Of a stretch of 64,000 nucleotides of DNA, positions 12,671 through 24,576 are shown piece by piece (within the stretch, counting starts at the first letter, position 1; the number at the start of each line of letters is the position of its first letter). A program made the translations under genes and the position numbers. Below the pieces are notes generated by a model that was given only the letters and a program-made list of their open reading frames with translations, had not been told where the DNA came from and ran no database searches. Source of the stretch: Polytrichum commune. Taxonomy: Eukaryota; Streptophyta; Polytrichopsida; Polytrichales; Polytrichaceae. The stretch is from the NCBI GenBank assembly GCA_950295325.1, contig OX485804.1, forward strand, positions 46,874,001 to 46,938,000, given 5' to 3'.

Positions 12671-13585
12671 CTTTGTTAATGCATGCTTGTAGGTTGCCGA
12701 TGGCGCCCATGTGTGTGCCAGTGGGGACTCCATTGAGCCAAGATGGTGTGGTGTGGTGTGGGCTACATGTATGTGGGGTTTAGTAAAGTTTGGCTAGGGT
12801 GGTTCCATCGTTCGCAAGTTGGTCGTTGATTTTGTTTCCTATTATGCCGGTGTGTGCTCTGAGGTTTTGGATTATGGTTTTGTGTGTGGATCATATGATT
12901 AGATTGTCTAGGTAGTTGTGTTGGGATGATGAGTGACAAATATGGTTGTTTAATAGGTATATGATGTTGAGGTTGTTGGTTAGGATGAAAGTATTTCGGG
13001 GGTAATTTTGTGTGGTGGTTATTGCTATTAGTAGGGCATTTAGTTCCACTTGGAGGATGTCTTGTAGGTTGGGTAGTCCTTCATCAATTATGAGGTTATT
13101 AGTTGGGCTATATACGCCTAAGCCTATTGTATTGCCTATTTCGTTGTAATTAAGGGGTATGAACGACCTGTTGGTGTATATGCATTGTTGTGGGCTAAAT
13201 TCAAGGGGATGTATATGGTGGAATTCTATTGGGAGGGGTTGTGCGGTATGGGGGGTTGTAATATTGTTGGTGTATTTTGGGGCGGTTTGCCATTTTTTTA
13301 AAGAATTTGACTTTACAATTGAGGGGGTTGGTTTGACGAGGATGTCATATAGGTTGAGTATGTTTGGTGTGGAGTACTTGATGATGTATTTTTTTCTCTG
13401 GATCATGTATGTATTTTGGCCATTTAGTCGTGGGATTGTATTGTATGATGTTCAAGGGGATAGTTATGATGGTGTGCATGATGATGGTAGTGGTGTTGTG
13501 GACTTTTTGCTAGCCATTTGTGCCCAATGAATAGCCATTGTAATAGAAATGTGATCGGGTGGCCATGAATGTGTGATTTAGTAAG

Positions 13586-13995
13586 CACGGGGGGTGCACT
13601 TCATTGTCAAGTTGAACACCACGTGCGATAAAACAAAATCTACTTTTTACATAAAGCATCACCAAAATGGTTCAAAAGTTTATGATTTTTTTTTCATGAG
13701 TAGATATACATAGTATCTATTACATAGTAAAAATTGGTAACCAAATTTGATGATTTGTTTTTTTTATAAAACATACCGTTTCTAACTAGAATGACGCAAC
13801 ATTGAACTAAACAAATTACTACAAAAAATGAAGATGACTAAAAATTTCAAAAAAATATACAAAAGATATTATCAATGGTTGTGTGTATGTAGAAAAAATA
13901 TCATAATTTTAAAAATTATCTATGGCATGTAATATAGGGTAGCAAACTTTTATCACACGTGGTTATGAAATGTAAGGGGGTGTGATCCCCCCGTG
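13586..13995. mobile_element. hAT-type MITE, copy 2 (410 bp), inserted in the retroelement
   Basis: This is the same family and orientation as 10213-10622 and also 410 bp. The ends are CACGGGGGG and its complement, and the flanking 8-bp target duplication TTAGTAAG (13578-13585 and 13996-14003) is perfect. The right inner terminal repeat has diverged from copy 1. Base composition inside the MITE is normal, unlike the C-poor host sequence around it, so it inserted after the host acquired that bias. Confidence 0.92.
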
Positions 13996-15256
13996 TTAGT
14001 AAGTTTCTATAGGGATTTTATTGTTGTTGGGTGTGGTGTTTGGTGGTTATTAATTGGGTTGTGTTTTTTTTCCTTTTTTCCTTGGGAGGATTGTGATGTA
14101 TCTTTGAATCAGTCATAGTATATCGGTGGCAAACTCTTGGGGCGGGGGGTTTAGGAAGTTAGTTAGCCATGTAGTTTGTGCAATTTCGGGAAATACTTGC
14201 CCATAACCATTGGAGTCTTTCAAGAGGGACAATGGTGATATAGGCGCCTATTTGGTCATATATGTTGGATTCCATTCCATGTATTTGGATGGTGGATTTG
14301 GTGGCAATGATGTCTTTTTCTAGGTTACATTCTCTGATGAGACAGTTAGGTCGGGGGTTTCTATAGGTGGTCGGATAAATTGTTGGTCTTTGAATTGTGT
14401 GAAGTTAAGGTATGCATTGTATGTGTTGAGGGCGACTGTTTCACATTGTTTTTATGAATTTATGGAGTAGGTGTATGTTGTGATCTAAGGTAATATAGTC
14501 CGGGTGGAAGAGTGGGGACTTTTCTATTCACTTGGATGTGATGGTTGGCGGTGTATTCCATTGGTGTTAGGTAGTGTTCCCCATTTGTCTTTTTGCATTA
14601 TGGTTTTGCTCACAAGGATGGCATGTGCTTGTTTCCCAATTGTGGGGTTCGCTTGGTTTATATTTCTTCTCGGGTGGGGTGCACTGGTGCTAGTCGTGGA
14701 GGGGGGTGGGTTGTGTGGGAATAGTAATGGAGCTTCAGTGAGGGTGTCTTTGATTAACTTGGGGATGGTGTTGAATTTTAGTTTAAATTCTTTGGGTTTT
14801 GAATTTGGGTGGGGGAAGTGATGTACATGTAGAGTTTGTTGAGGTATTTTTAGGTGGTCTTTTTTTGTTCAGGGGAGAAGAGGGTGTAGCCTCGTGCATG
14901 TAACCAAGCAAGTTCTATTGGGGATTGTTTCTTAGGGAATTATTTGTTATTGGTGTTTACGTGAACATTTGTAATTTTGACCGGGTACTGTCACATTCGT
15001 TCCCAACGAGGAAGAGTTCCCACGCAGGTGCGGGCAAGAAGACCGCCTGGTGAAGGAGGCGTTGGAGGGGGGAGGGCCCAGCCGAATGAAGATGTGATCT
15101 AGGCCGGGCCCCTTATTGAGCAAGACAAATAGAATCGGTGACACTAAATACAATACATATGTATATTTAGCGCACTAGTCTTTGAAGTTTGACCCAGTAT
15201 AAAGTCTAGATAGCTTGCCAGGTACCGTTGCGAATCAATGACAATTGAATATGCAT

Positions 15257-15266
15257 GCCACGTGGC
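15257..15266. promoter_or_regulatory. Palindromic G-box with adjacent RY-like motif
   Basis: GCCACGTGGC is a perfect G-box core preceded directly by ATGCATG, an RY-like element. It lies about 180 bp before a pyrimidine-rich probable leader of the next gene. In plants, G-boxes bind bZIP or bHLH factors and RY motifs bind B3 factors. A role here is inference only. Confidence 0.35.
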
Positions 15267-15439
15267 AAACCAGTCACACAAATAAAGTAATGAAGCGCCA
15301 ATTTTAGGTTTCTTTGGAACATTGGCCCACAAAGGCCCCGCGGTCAGCCACCCAACGCAATAATAAATGCCCATGCAGTTCAAACACTCAATGTGACCGT
15401 TACTTCGTCCCCGAAATGTACCCACTGGGTACATTTGAC

Positions 15440-15758
15440 AGGTGCTCTCTCCCTTCTCCCCTCTGTCTCTCGCTCCTCACTTCCCCCAACTGGCGACCGA
15501 AATGTTGGTCCTCGGTACATACCAGAATTGCTTCGCCTTCACTCGTCCCCTGGGAGAGCTTCAGCTTAAAACTGGATCGATCGACCACTTCCACAATCTC
15601 CGAAACGGAGCAGCAGCAGCAGCATCAGCTGGTTCAGGCTGTTTTCCTTGTTCGAAGGTGCCTATTCCTGACAAGAATGACGGAGTTGCGGAATTGAAAA
15701 GAGCTGGGCAAGGTGCTCCGGGAGAGCCAATTAATTTCTTCGACAATTTGTAGCCTTG
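15440..15758 (+). other. Probable 5' UTR exon of the next gene, with an 83-codon upstream ORF
   Basis: A CT-rich leader runs to a good donor (TTG/GTAAGC at 15759). It contains an upstream ORF, ATG at 15502-15504 to TAG at 15751-15753 (83 codons, starts MLVLGTYQNCFAF, with an Ala run), plus a six-codon ORF starting MTELRN near 15678. No frame from an ATG stays open into the donor, so the exon looks non-coding for the main protein. The uORFs could reduce translation. Confidence 0.5.
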
Positions 15759-15816
15759 GTAAGCATTCTCGTATCAATGTATGCGTACGAGATATATGTT
15801 TATATGTGTATGTGTA

Positions 15817-15848
15817 TCTGTGGGTGTCGGTGTCGGTGTCGGTGTCGT
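15817..15848. repeat. (GGTGTC)n microsatellite
   Basis: About four or five GGTGTC units lie just inside the first intron. Confidence 0.85.
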
Positions 15849-16349
15849 GTGTAGTTCTTTTTTAGGGGTGTGTAGATTTGACAGTCAAGAGTAACTCGAA
15901 TGTTGGGAGTGCTTTGATGCATTTCTGTGGAGCGTTCCTAAATCTAGAGAGATATTTGGTATTCAGCTGTTTTTCTCAGAGTTATGATCGCAGAAGGTTT
16001 TTCTAATCAGAAGTCTTAGCACTGGAGTGTTTGGTTATCTATGTAGCAAAGCTGAATCCTTTTATTCTGAAGAGCTATTTGGCATTCGGCGGAGTGTGAG
16101 GCTTGAGAAGTGGAGCCTGTTCGCATGACATGCTAGCTTGTAAAGTGTGTTGGACCTGAATGTCTCTCTTTACGGACTCTTTTTGGAAATTTGGGTCTTC
16201 ACACAGGAGTGTTGCCATCATATGCAGAGAATTGATAGGGCACCATGGAGGCCCAACATGAAATCGGATCACCGCAGAGATTTTTCCAGGTATGGCGGTT
16301 ATGTCAAGATTCATGTATGTACTTGCAAGTGCTGTCATTGTTGTACTCC

Positions 16350-17090
16350 TTAACTTCTCCGAAATGCTCTTTCTCGTCGGTGTTGCTTCCCTCTGCAACC
16401 CAGATGTTGCCCACATGAAGCTGATGAATCTTAATGGCATAATAAGTATCTGTGTACGCCTGAAGAATGACATTGTTGCATTTGTTGTCATCCTCTCTGC
16501 AATGCTCTCAGATGGAGCTGATGAATCTTGATGGCATACGTATGTGCGTACGCCTGAAGAGATAACTTGTTGTTTTTGTTGTGATCCTCTCCGAAACGCT
16601 GTTTTCGGTGTTGCTTCCGTCCGACCAAGATGTTTCTTAGATGATTCTTAATGGCATCACGTGCATACTCCTGAATAAAGAATTTGTTGTCTTTGTAGTC
16701 ATCTCATCCGAGATGCTCTCTCTCTCTTCGGTGTTGCTTCTCTTCGAAACCAAGATGTTGCTTAGATGAAGCTGATAAGTCTTAATGGCATCATAAGCAT
16801 GTGCATACGCTAAAGAAAGAATTTGCTGCGTTCGTTGTCATCCTAACCAAAATGCTCTCTCTTAGGTGTTGCTTCTCTCCGAAACTAAGGTGCTGCTTGG
16901 ATGAAGCTCATGAATGCTAATGACATAAGCATATGCCTATGCCTGAAAGAATCTGCTGCGTCTGTCATCCTTTCCGAAATGCCCTCTCTCTTAGGTGTTG
17001 CTTCTCTACGAAACCAAGATGGTGCTTGGATCAACCTGATGAACCTTAATGACATAAGCTTGTGCCCATGCCTTAAGAAATACTCTGTTG
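16350..17090. repeat. Six-copy diverged tandem array in a 5' UTR intron
   Basis: Units start near 16356, 16494, 16588, 16704, 16844 and 16970 and are about 95-140 bp long. Shared landmarks are TCCGAAATGCTCTCT, GGTGTTGCTTC, GATGAAGCTGATGAATC and TTAATGGCAT. The array ends at the splice acceptor of the first coding exon (17102). Long open frames across it are products of the repeat, not genes. Confidence 0.85.
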
Positions 17091-17126
17091 CATCCATTGC
17101 AGGAGAGTGCAAAAGAGTTGAGGGAA

Positions 17127-20100
17127 ATGTACAGCAAGGCAAACACGAAGATGGCGCCACTTGTACAGAAATACATACTCGGACGCACGATGAGCTCATC
17201 AGACATGCGGCAACATGGCAACTTGGAGAATCGCCGTGCAGGGCTACAAGCAGACAACCTGGTATGGCAGCAAGAAATGTTTGTCAAAATCCTAAAACTG
17301 CAAGGGCTCTTCAAAGAAGGGTTAGCCTACGAAGAAGACCTATCCCAATGTCGAAAGGATGTTCTTGGTGTTGTCATAGCTGACCATCCACATGGCGAGT
17401 GGGTGGATTTCACTCGTGACAAATTACTCTTCTTACAAGATTTGTTAAGAGCAGGATGCATCTCCGAAGCAGAATATCATGCATCCAAAAGCCCAATTCT
17501 CACAAGGTTAGCTGAGCAAGGCGCCCTAATTGATTCCCAGGATTTTGTGATGCTTGTTAGCCCTCCTCCCCCCAAAGGAGCTGTTGGCCATGATGCTCCA
17601 GATTGCAGAGCTTCGTTGCGAATTGCTGCTGCGGATGCAGCTGCCGCAGAGTTCCGGGAAGAGTATGCACAGCAATCCACAAGAAAGACTCCCATCAAGC
17701 ACATGTTAGAGGCCATGGCTCGCCTCAAGAATAACACCCCCACTTGGTGAGCACTTAACCTCAAAATTCCTCTACATTTGAGTTATCCTTTCCATAGTTT
17801 GTTTGGCATAGAATTCAATAGCTTTTTTTTTCCACTTTTGGTGCATGCTCGGACGTAGTCTTTGAATTTGAATGAAGAGCATCGAGGGTCTAACTAATTT
17901 TAGCACCTCTTGGCGCGCCAAAATGAGTTTGACCCTTAATGAGCCATTCAAATCTACCTCCAAGCTGGACTGAAAACTTACCAAACATGGAAGGTGATGT
18001 ATGAAAAACAGTATGCTCCTGACTAAAAGTCACGATGAGTTTAGAGGATAACTCTGCTTTGTGAGAGGACTCATTTGCAAATTACAGAATGTTCTGTAAC
18101 AATCAAATATCCCTGCATTGTTTTGTCAACATTTTCTTGTGCAATTTTTTCAGGGAATCAGATTTAGGACCGACTCGTGAAGCACCCACTCCACCTGGTG
18201 CACGGCGAATGATGATCAACAAAGATCTCCTCATGGCAGCCCTGCTTGGAAAGGGGAAGCCGGTGAAAGAAGGAGCTAATGAACATGAGGACCTCGAGGA
18301 TGATGAAATTTTGACTGCAAATTATGCAAGTAATTCCACCGCCCAAGCAACTTCCCCCATCTCACCATCACTGAACATAGGCGCAGCCCAGAGGTATGTA
18401 TTCTGTCGTGTTTCTTTTCACCCTTTTAAAATTAGCAACATAACCCAAAATTGACCAATACAAGCAACTTGAAATCACCTCTACTTTGGTGCCTGCAAAT
18501 CTCTCTACTGCGAATTGCACTTGCAGCTGGACACACTCTATTGACCACATGTTTTTGTGTTGGCATGTGTTTCTGCACCATCTTAGAGTACTCTGTAGCC
18601 TAACATTATTAAGTAGCCTGTTTAGGTTCTGTTGCGATGAAATAACTTCTTAGGTAATCTGAAAAACCTAACAAGGATTTCACTGGGACGCACCTCTTGA
18701 ATTAATTCTTGATGGGAGGTGAAAGACGGCTTTATGTCTGAAGATAGGCGAACAATGAGAGTATACTGCCACTTGACTATGCTTCATGGCATATATGCAT
18801 GTGCTCTCGAGGAGATTGAGACTAAATTGAGAAATGCGTCCATACACTAATTTGCATGCGTGATCCCCCCTCTGAATTGGAATTAAGAAGGAAATGAATG
18901 CGAGGAGCTCTGCCATATGTTATGGTAAGTGCCCAACCTATTGAGCTGCGATAGCAATGATGTAGGTAGTGGGTGCTTACTACAGATAATGACATGGCAA
19001 AACATGTCCATTACCGGATGTGGTGGTCAGTGCATGGCATGGTCATCCATGATGGGTGTATCCAATCAGGAAAAGAGATGTCAGCAAGTCTCGTGGGTCA
19101 ACTTACGGTGGAAATTTGGCAGGAGGATGACAAGTTTGCTCTCTGGACTCGTCCGAAAGTTTCAAGGGGAGCCGGAATCAGGTGTTGAATCATATTTGCC
19201 ATTTAGTGCCGACGGCGACACTCCACCGCAGTTGAAACATGAAGAACTGGAGCCAAAAAGCGAGGAATCGATGATTGTGCATCCCCCACCCAGGGTATTG
19301 AGAGAAGGTGTCAATGGACAGGGTCCTGACACCGTGAAACTTAAGAGAAAGATCACTGCAAGGACACCCCCTACCAATTTCTTCATTGACAAGGTATATA
19401 TACCGGCACAAAGAGGACCCTTATCAACTTGAACATATTCAATATGTTGTGATGGTTCCAGTTCCATTGCTTTTAAGGAATTTGTATCTCGGAGTTCCAA
19501 GAGTTCATAGCCATGTAGCTTTGTCTTTGCATACAAGCTCTGCACTATGAACTACACTTAGCATCTGATCTTGTGTGCCATCAAAATTGGTGTGCCATGT
19601 TGATTAGAGTAGTCTTTGAGGCTTACCATGTAGCACCAAGTGTCATGTAACACCCTCTCTAATTGCCACCCAGTGTAATTAAGACAATCAATGTGGGTTG
19701 ATGATGCATACGGTGGGCCACACTAACTTTTAGCTTGAAGACTTGTCTTGGGAGCTTCTACATGAAGGTGTTTGGAAGTTGTGGCTTAGTGAAAGATGTA
19801 TGTCTCCTGATTTCAGGTACTGGGAGATAATATCAAAACAGAGCTCAACCGGATTCGAACAGAAATCAGCGAGTCCAACGAAGGCCAAACTTTCACGTAA
19901 GAAAGTTCCAGAGACCTCTAAATAGATGTGTTTATGCTATACGATTTCGAGGGCTCACAGTTCTGTTGTTTCTACGGCAGCTGCAAGCTTGTTCATTACA
20001 TGAGCTGCATGTCCTTTTGCTTGATCAATCCAATTTTTTTCCTATGTTTTCTTGCCATGCACGATTATCATCTAGAATTCACAAGCTGACGAGGATTAAG

Positions 20101-20991
20101 GTTTGGGGTGGAGCAGAAACGACCAAATTGATGCCATTGCCACAAGGTTGCCGGTGGACAAGGTGGAGCTTCAGCGGTTCTTTCCCAAGTAAGTGTTGTG
20201 TACGGCTCTGTGCCATGATTCAGATAGCTATCAGTATAATATATTAATTGGCAAAGATTAGCTTATAATTAACTACCTGTATAGATTCTCGGGTTTTTGT
20301 TGTCAGTCTTGCACATTTTCAAAGATTACCCCCCAAACACTTGAGATGGTTTCACTTGACATCAGCCTAAAACGGGCACTTTTAACTCTGCACCCACTTC
20401 TCTTAGAATATCAAACACATGAATAACAAATCCACATTTAGGCCGTAGCCATGTTCCTCGAAGTTTTTGGAGCTTTAAATAATATCTTATTCCATTATTG
20501 AAGTAAGACTCAATATATCAGAACATGATTGGAATGGGTTGGGATGCAGGACATGGTGTGACAAGTATGGGGATATGGTAATCGAAGTGGTCCAGAAAGA
20601 ATTTAAAAACCATGTGGGAGAGATGGAGAACCAAGGAAGGATAAACAAGCAGCAACGGCGCGTGGCACGGGCCGCAAGAGAACAAGCCGCTGCAGCCGCA
20701 GTCGCAAAACTTGAGAACGATGAGAACGTCAACAGTCTTAACACACCTCGTACGATTCTTGTCCAGAACAGGAAGACGGGTGCCTATCCTGTCAAGAAAT
20801 CTTCCAATTTGAATCAGTGTTTCACCACTGGAGACAGCATCCCGGTCGAAGCGAAGGCGAAGTTGCCATTGATTGAAGAGTCACCTGATAAAGGTAACAG
20901 AGCTTGTGGGTTTGAGGAGCAAATGGATGGCAAACTGACTGCAGAGATTCAGAAGATGCCGTCCCAGAGATTCAACGTAGTCCTTCAATAG
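17127..20991 (+). CDS. Conserved plant protein of unknown function
   Basis: Exons 17103-17746 (ATG at 17127), 18154-18393, 19123-19393, 19817-19896, 20117-20188 and 20550-20991 join in phase to 574 residues. The N-terminal third contains LQGLFKEGLAYEEDLSQCR, ADHPHGEW, FTRDKLLFLQDLL and EYHASKSPILTRLAEQGA, blocks I recall from a plant-specific family without a settled function. The C-terminal block starts at FFIDKVLGDNIKTELNRI, continues with DAIATRLPVDKVELQRFFPK and TWCDKYGDMVIEVVQKEF, and ends in a basic, Ala-rich coiled segment. There is no signal peptide or membrane span. The middle is acidic and low in complexity. The start could lie a few codons upstream because the frame is open to the acceptor, but no earlier ATG exists in the exon. 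The acceptor at 19123 is the least certain junction. Confidence 0.85.
17780..18055. mobile_element. Foldback MITE family, copy in intron
   Basis: The ends GAGTTATCCTTT and its partner AGAGGATAACTC are inverted. The interior shares TTGAATTTGAATGAAGAGCA, CACCTCTTGGC and ACTTACCAAACATGGAAGG with elements at 58821-59175 and 60565-60872. It lies wholly within the intron between exons ending 17746 and starting 18154. Confidence 0.75.
20365..20520 (+). repeat. Dispersed repeat family B, partial copy in intron
   Basis: It has the family landmarks CTCTGCACCCACTTCTC, GGCCGTAGCCATG and TTTTGGAGCTTTAAATAA. It lies in the last intron of the preceding gene. Other copies are listed at 27640, 31230, 35690, 39300, 46960, 48790, 50235, 53020 and 63700. 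Confidence 0.7.
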
Positions 20992-22979
20992 TTTCATAGA
21001 ATAAGTAGTCATCTAATTAATGCCTAGCTAATTAACCTTCTTGTAAAACTATTTCACTGGCCTGCACAAACCAGGCACCTGCTGACGATCGAGTCATCCA
21101 TGTTTTTTAGATACTCTCTTGATAATTTTTTAGAGGTTCGTCTTGAACCCCGCAGGGCCGCCGATCGACCACCTCATTTGATTAATGATGTGTGCTCTCA
21201 TTAGAAAAAGCTGAGTGAAACATATAAAACTACGTGTGCTGGACGTGGGGTCCATGCAGAGGTGTAAAATAGTATCAATATCAAATGTGCCATATGTTAT
21301 GGCTGTCCCTTGAATATTACTCCCGGCTCACCAGTTTCATAATTTACATGTAAGTTGTTTCCTAGGCTTCCTATGTGTTGTCAATTTATTGTAAATAAAC
21401 AAGCATTCATTGACTCTTTGTTTGTGTGTCTTGCAATTCTGTGATAAATAATTACTTGATGTTACAGTTCTGAGAACACTTTGCTGCTGTGCTTTGGGGG
21501 AAATTCAATTCTCAAGGGCACACACAGATTGCTCAACAACAGAAAGAGAATGGGCCAACAATGCTCTGGCATATTTTGCAACAATGGAAGAGATTGGAAT
21601 GCTTTCAAAGAATGCCAGTGAGAAGGGGGATGATACAGAGTTTAATGAGCTCTAGTCTTTGTTTGTTTGGTGCAATTGTTGTGTTACATGCTTTGGATGG
21701 AAATTTATTCAATGCCTTTCTCATTGAAAATTGAAAGTAGAGTATATGTAATAAAACCCTATCTAGGTCATGTTTACATTTTGTATATGTAGTGGAGGCA
21801 TTTCTCACATTCAATTGAAAAGCTTAGTATAAATACATGAATCCAATTTTTAGCTTGCCATTAGTACATATAAATTTGTATATCTCCATAAAGTTCCCAT
21901 ATATAGGGGGTTTAATCTCATAGTGACCCACGCGTGTCATTTAGGTATCCCAAGAGTCCACCTCTGAAGCGCTAATTGCCAATATAATTCTATTCATCAC
22001 ATAAGTAACTTCTTTAGGTTAGAAAATCTACATTATCTACATTATGACATTTAGCACATTGGGACACATTAGATGGTAGTCTTATATTTTAGTATGCAAG
22101 GGGAAGATACTTGGCAAGTGTCATGTGTTTACATTTTAATATGCAATGTATTCTTGAGCTATGTCTGGAGAGAACCGGCGGTTAGTTATAGATGAACCGG
22201 TTGAGTTTCAGAAATAACCGGTTGAAGTTCGAGACTTTAGGAGGGTTACCGATCATAATAGAGGAATCTATAGAATATATGTCAAATGAATAAAGCAAAC
22301 CCAGAAGATGTCAACATGCAACCGGCTGGATTTAGAATCACTAGGATGTTGATTGACTATGCCCTTAAACTTCCCGGGCACTATTCTTGAGCATACTAAT
22401 GACGAGTGTCATTTATGTGCACTTTAGTCAACTTGTACAACATTGTGTAACATAGGCATGCACTTCATAACATTATTGAACATGCTCATGCCAAGATATT
22501 AGTAAGCTTACTTGAACACCAAGTGTCATGAGGTGACAATTATGGTGAAGTTGTTGATCATCAATGTAACCTAGCATACGCCCCAAAATAGGGTACGTGA
22601 CACTATTACGCATGTGACGCTAAATACCATAAACGGTATAGGGCACTTAAACGTCAATGCCGGTTCTAAGTTTTGAACATTGAGTTTGTCTTGGGCTTAA
22701 TAATGGTATGTTTTACAAAGATAAATCATGTCAAAGAAAGAGCTTAAGTGCAACGGAGGTCCATGAGGGGAGGACTTTCCGGAAATGAAGGGTTTGGCCC
22801 CATAGGTGGGCTGACAAATTCTAAGGACCCAACATGAAGGGCCTTCCCTTCTTTGAAACACGAGTCTAGAGATTCATGTGTCACGGTGCATTCCAAGCCA
22901 CCCATGAGGCCCTCTTCCCCACACCCCTCACGTAATGCCCGCCCACAAGAAAATTCCGGAATTCTTTCCATTAACACAA
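20992..22979. other. Intergenic, no gene recognised
   Basis: 3' UTR and spacer. The motif AACCGG(T/C)T recurs several times at 22175-22330. Remaining reading frames are short and unconvincing. Confidence 0.5.
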
Positions 22980-23265
22980 CAAATAACATGTTCCATGTTT
23001 GGTAAGTTTTTGGTGCATGTTTGGAATTGGTGTGGAGGGCTTCATCAAAGAACTTTTTTATATCGGTTCATTGAGGGCCAAATTCATTTTGACATGCCAA
23101 GAGGTGTTATAATGAGTTTGACCCCCAATGAACCTATAAAGAATGTGCATCATTCAAACCTTCACACTGACTCCAAAGTGCTTCTAAGATCTTTTGGTGG
23201 CATTGATTTCATAACGCTAAAACATTTAGTATCACCTTCACTAATTTCCCACACGCACTAGTTTA
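22980..23265. mobile_element. Foldback MITE family, diverged intergenic copy
   Basis: CCATGTTTGGTAAGTTTTTG at the left is the complement of the ACTTACCAAACATGG segment of the other copies. The centre (TTCATTGAGGGCCAA ... TTTGACCCCCAATGAA) is a near-palindrome around CATGCCAAGAGGTG. The right arm has diverged. Confidence 0.65.
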
Positions 23266-24576
23266 ACCCTCCCTCACTAATTGGGATGAACAGTGTAGTA
23301 AAAAAGAGGTAATTATTTAACACCCATCTACTTTATGCTTACTTATAGAACTACACTAAATATGATATGTAGTCTCATATGGTATTTAATGCCACTATGG
23401 CTACTTTTTGGATGACGCTTTTTATGAATAAGTTTTCAAATACCGTCATGGATGATGGATAAGTTCATCCATTGGCCCAAAACCCTACCTTCTCTTGGGA
23501 GCAACTTGTGATGAAATATTGTCATGGATGATTGAAATTTGGATGAAAAACCACTTGGTTAGTGAAACGAAATGCAACACTGTAAATTTATAATCCCCCC
23601 CACAATTCTTTTTTTTATGAGGAATGCGAAATGATGTTGGGTTAACATTTAGTGTTGGTGACACTATATCGTGGTTTACAATTAGTATTGAGCAAGGCAA
23701 CTAGAATTGGTGGCACTAAATGTCATATTTAGTGTAGTTCCCTAATAGCCTCCAATACCTCCAAATGGTGGTTGAGGTGCAAGCGGCGGCTGTGTCTCCC
23801 TCCTCCATGAGCTTTCCACAACTCCCCTCCCAATTTGCTTCAAGCTGCCAAGGTAAAGATTGAGAAATCTCCACCTTGCGGGACGCACAAGAATGCATCG
23901 GGTTACGCTTCATCTTTTGAGCCTGGTGATCAGAGGTTGAAGCTGTATATGTACTACTGGAGACTAAACCGGAGCTCATCATGCTTTTTTATTGTAGGAG
24001 GAACTGCATCGAGGTGATGTTGATGAACATATGTGCTTCTACTTAGACGTCGACAGGAGGAAGAATTGTACATTTGTGACGTCTGACTCAGGTTGGTAGA
24101 ATATATTTATATATATAGATATATATATATATATCATTGGTTAAGATCATCAATATTGTCTACTGCAGCAAAGATCATGACTTTGAGAGTCAGAAATTGT
24201 TAGCCTCTTCATTGTTACCTACATAGATCATGTGGAAAATGATCAAGAAAATTGGCGACAAGTTGTCTTACAGTCTCATGTTTAGGACCTTGGTCAAGAA
24301 TTTATGTCCCCACTCTTCTTGATGGAATCCGGATCCCTGCAAGGTCATGACCGGGAAGTCTTGATGTCGATGTCCAGAAGAGGCTGAAGTGATAGGGTTA
24401 TGCTCATACAAAGTTGGTGATGGTTAGTTAGCCTCTGGGCTGATCGAATAACTGTTGAAGATGATGATGATGCAGTGAGCGAGAAAGTAACTTCGGGAGA
24501 TACATCTGCAAGAAAACTTAATTATCACCTGTAAGTCGGATCTGAAACATCGAAAGGTTCAGAGGTTCACGAAGGT
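23266..24576. other. Upstream region of CYC1, no gene recognised
   Basis: Promoter and leader region of CYC1. A (TA)n microsatellite lies at about 24105-24135. Some short frames (for example 23835-24017) look protein-like but match nothing I recognise, and could belong to a leader exon. Confidence 0.4.

Larger units (their letters stand above)
11760..14940 (-). pseudogene. Decayed non-LTR retroelement with RNase H region
   Basis: The minus strand carries a run of broken frames. The best is 13406-12891, which matches a retroelement RNase H domain (YTNRSF, GLGVYSPTNNLI, VELNALLIAI, FILTNNLN). Next come 12710-12324 with a Cys-rich CTLCPQQC block like the zinc-knuckle tail of LINE polymerases, and 12051-11788. 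Upstream, 14940-14010 keeps only stop-ridden residual homology (for example LAWLHARGYTLF). Both RNase H aspartates seen here are asparagine, so the domain is dead. The plus strand is strikingly G/T-rich and C-poor across the element. It is interrupted by the MITE at 13586-13995. Confidence 0.7.

Noticed and set aside
12324-12783. Open frames rich in His/Gln (minus) or Cys/Trp (plus)
   Set aside because: These homopolymeric runs come from the trinucleotide microsatellite at 12625-12670; only the Cys-rich tail of the minus frame looks like retroelement remnant.
12891-13406. 171-codon RNase H-like frame as a functional gene
   Set aside because: Catalytic Asp positions are Asn and the flanking polymerase is stop-ridden, so it is a remnant.
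16901-17383. 160-codon open frame
   Set aside because: It runs through the tandem array into the first coding exon in the wrong frame; the 17127-17746 frame carries the conserved blocks.
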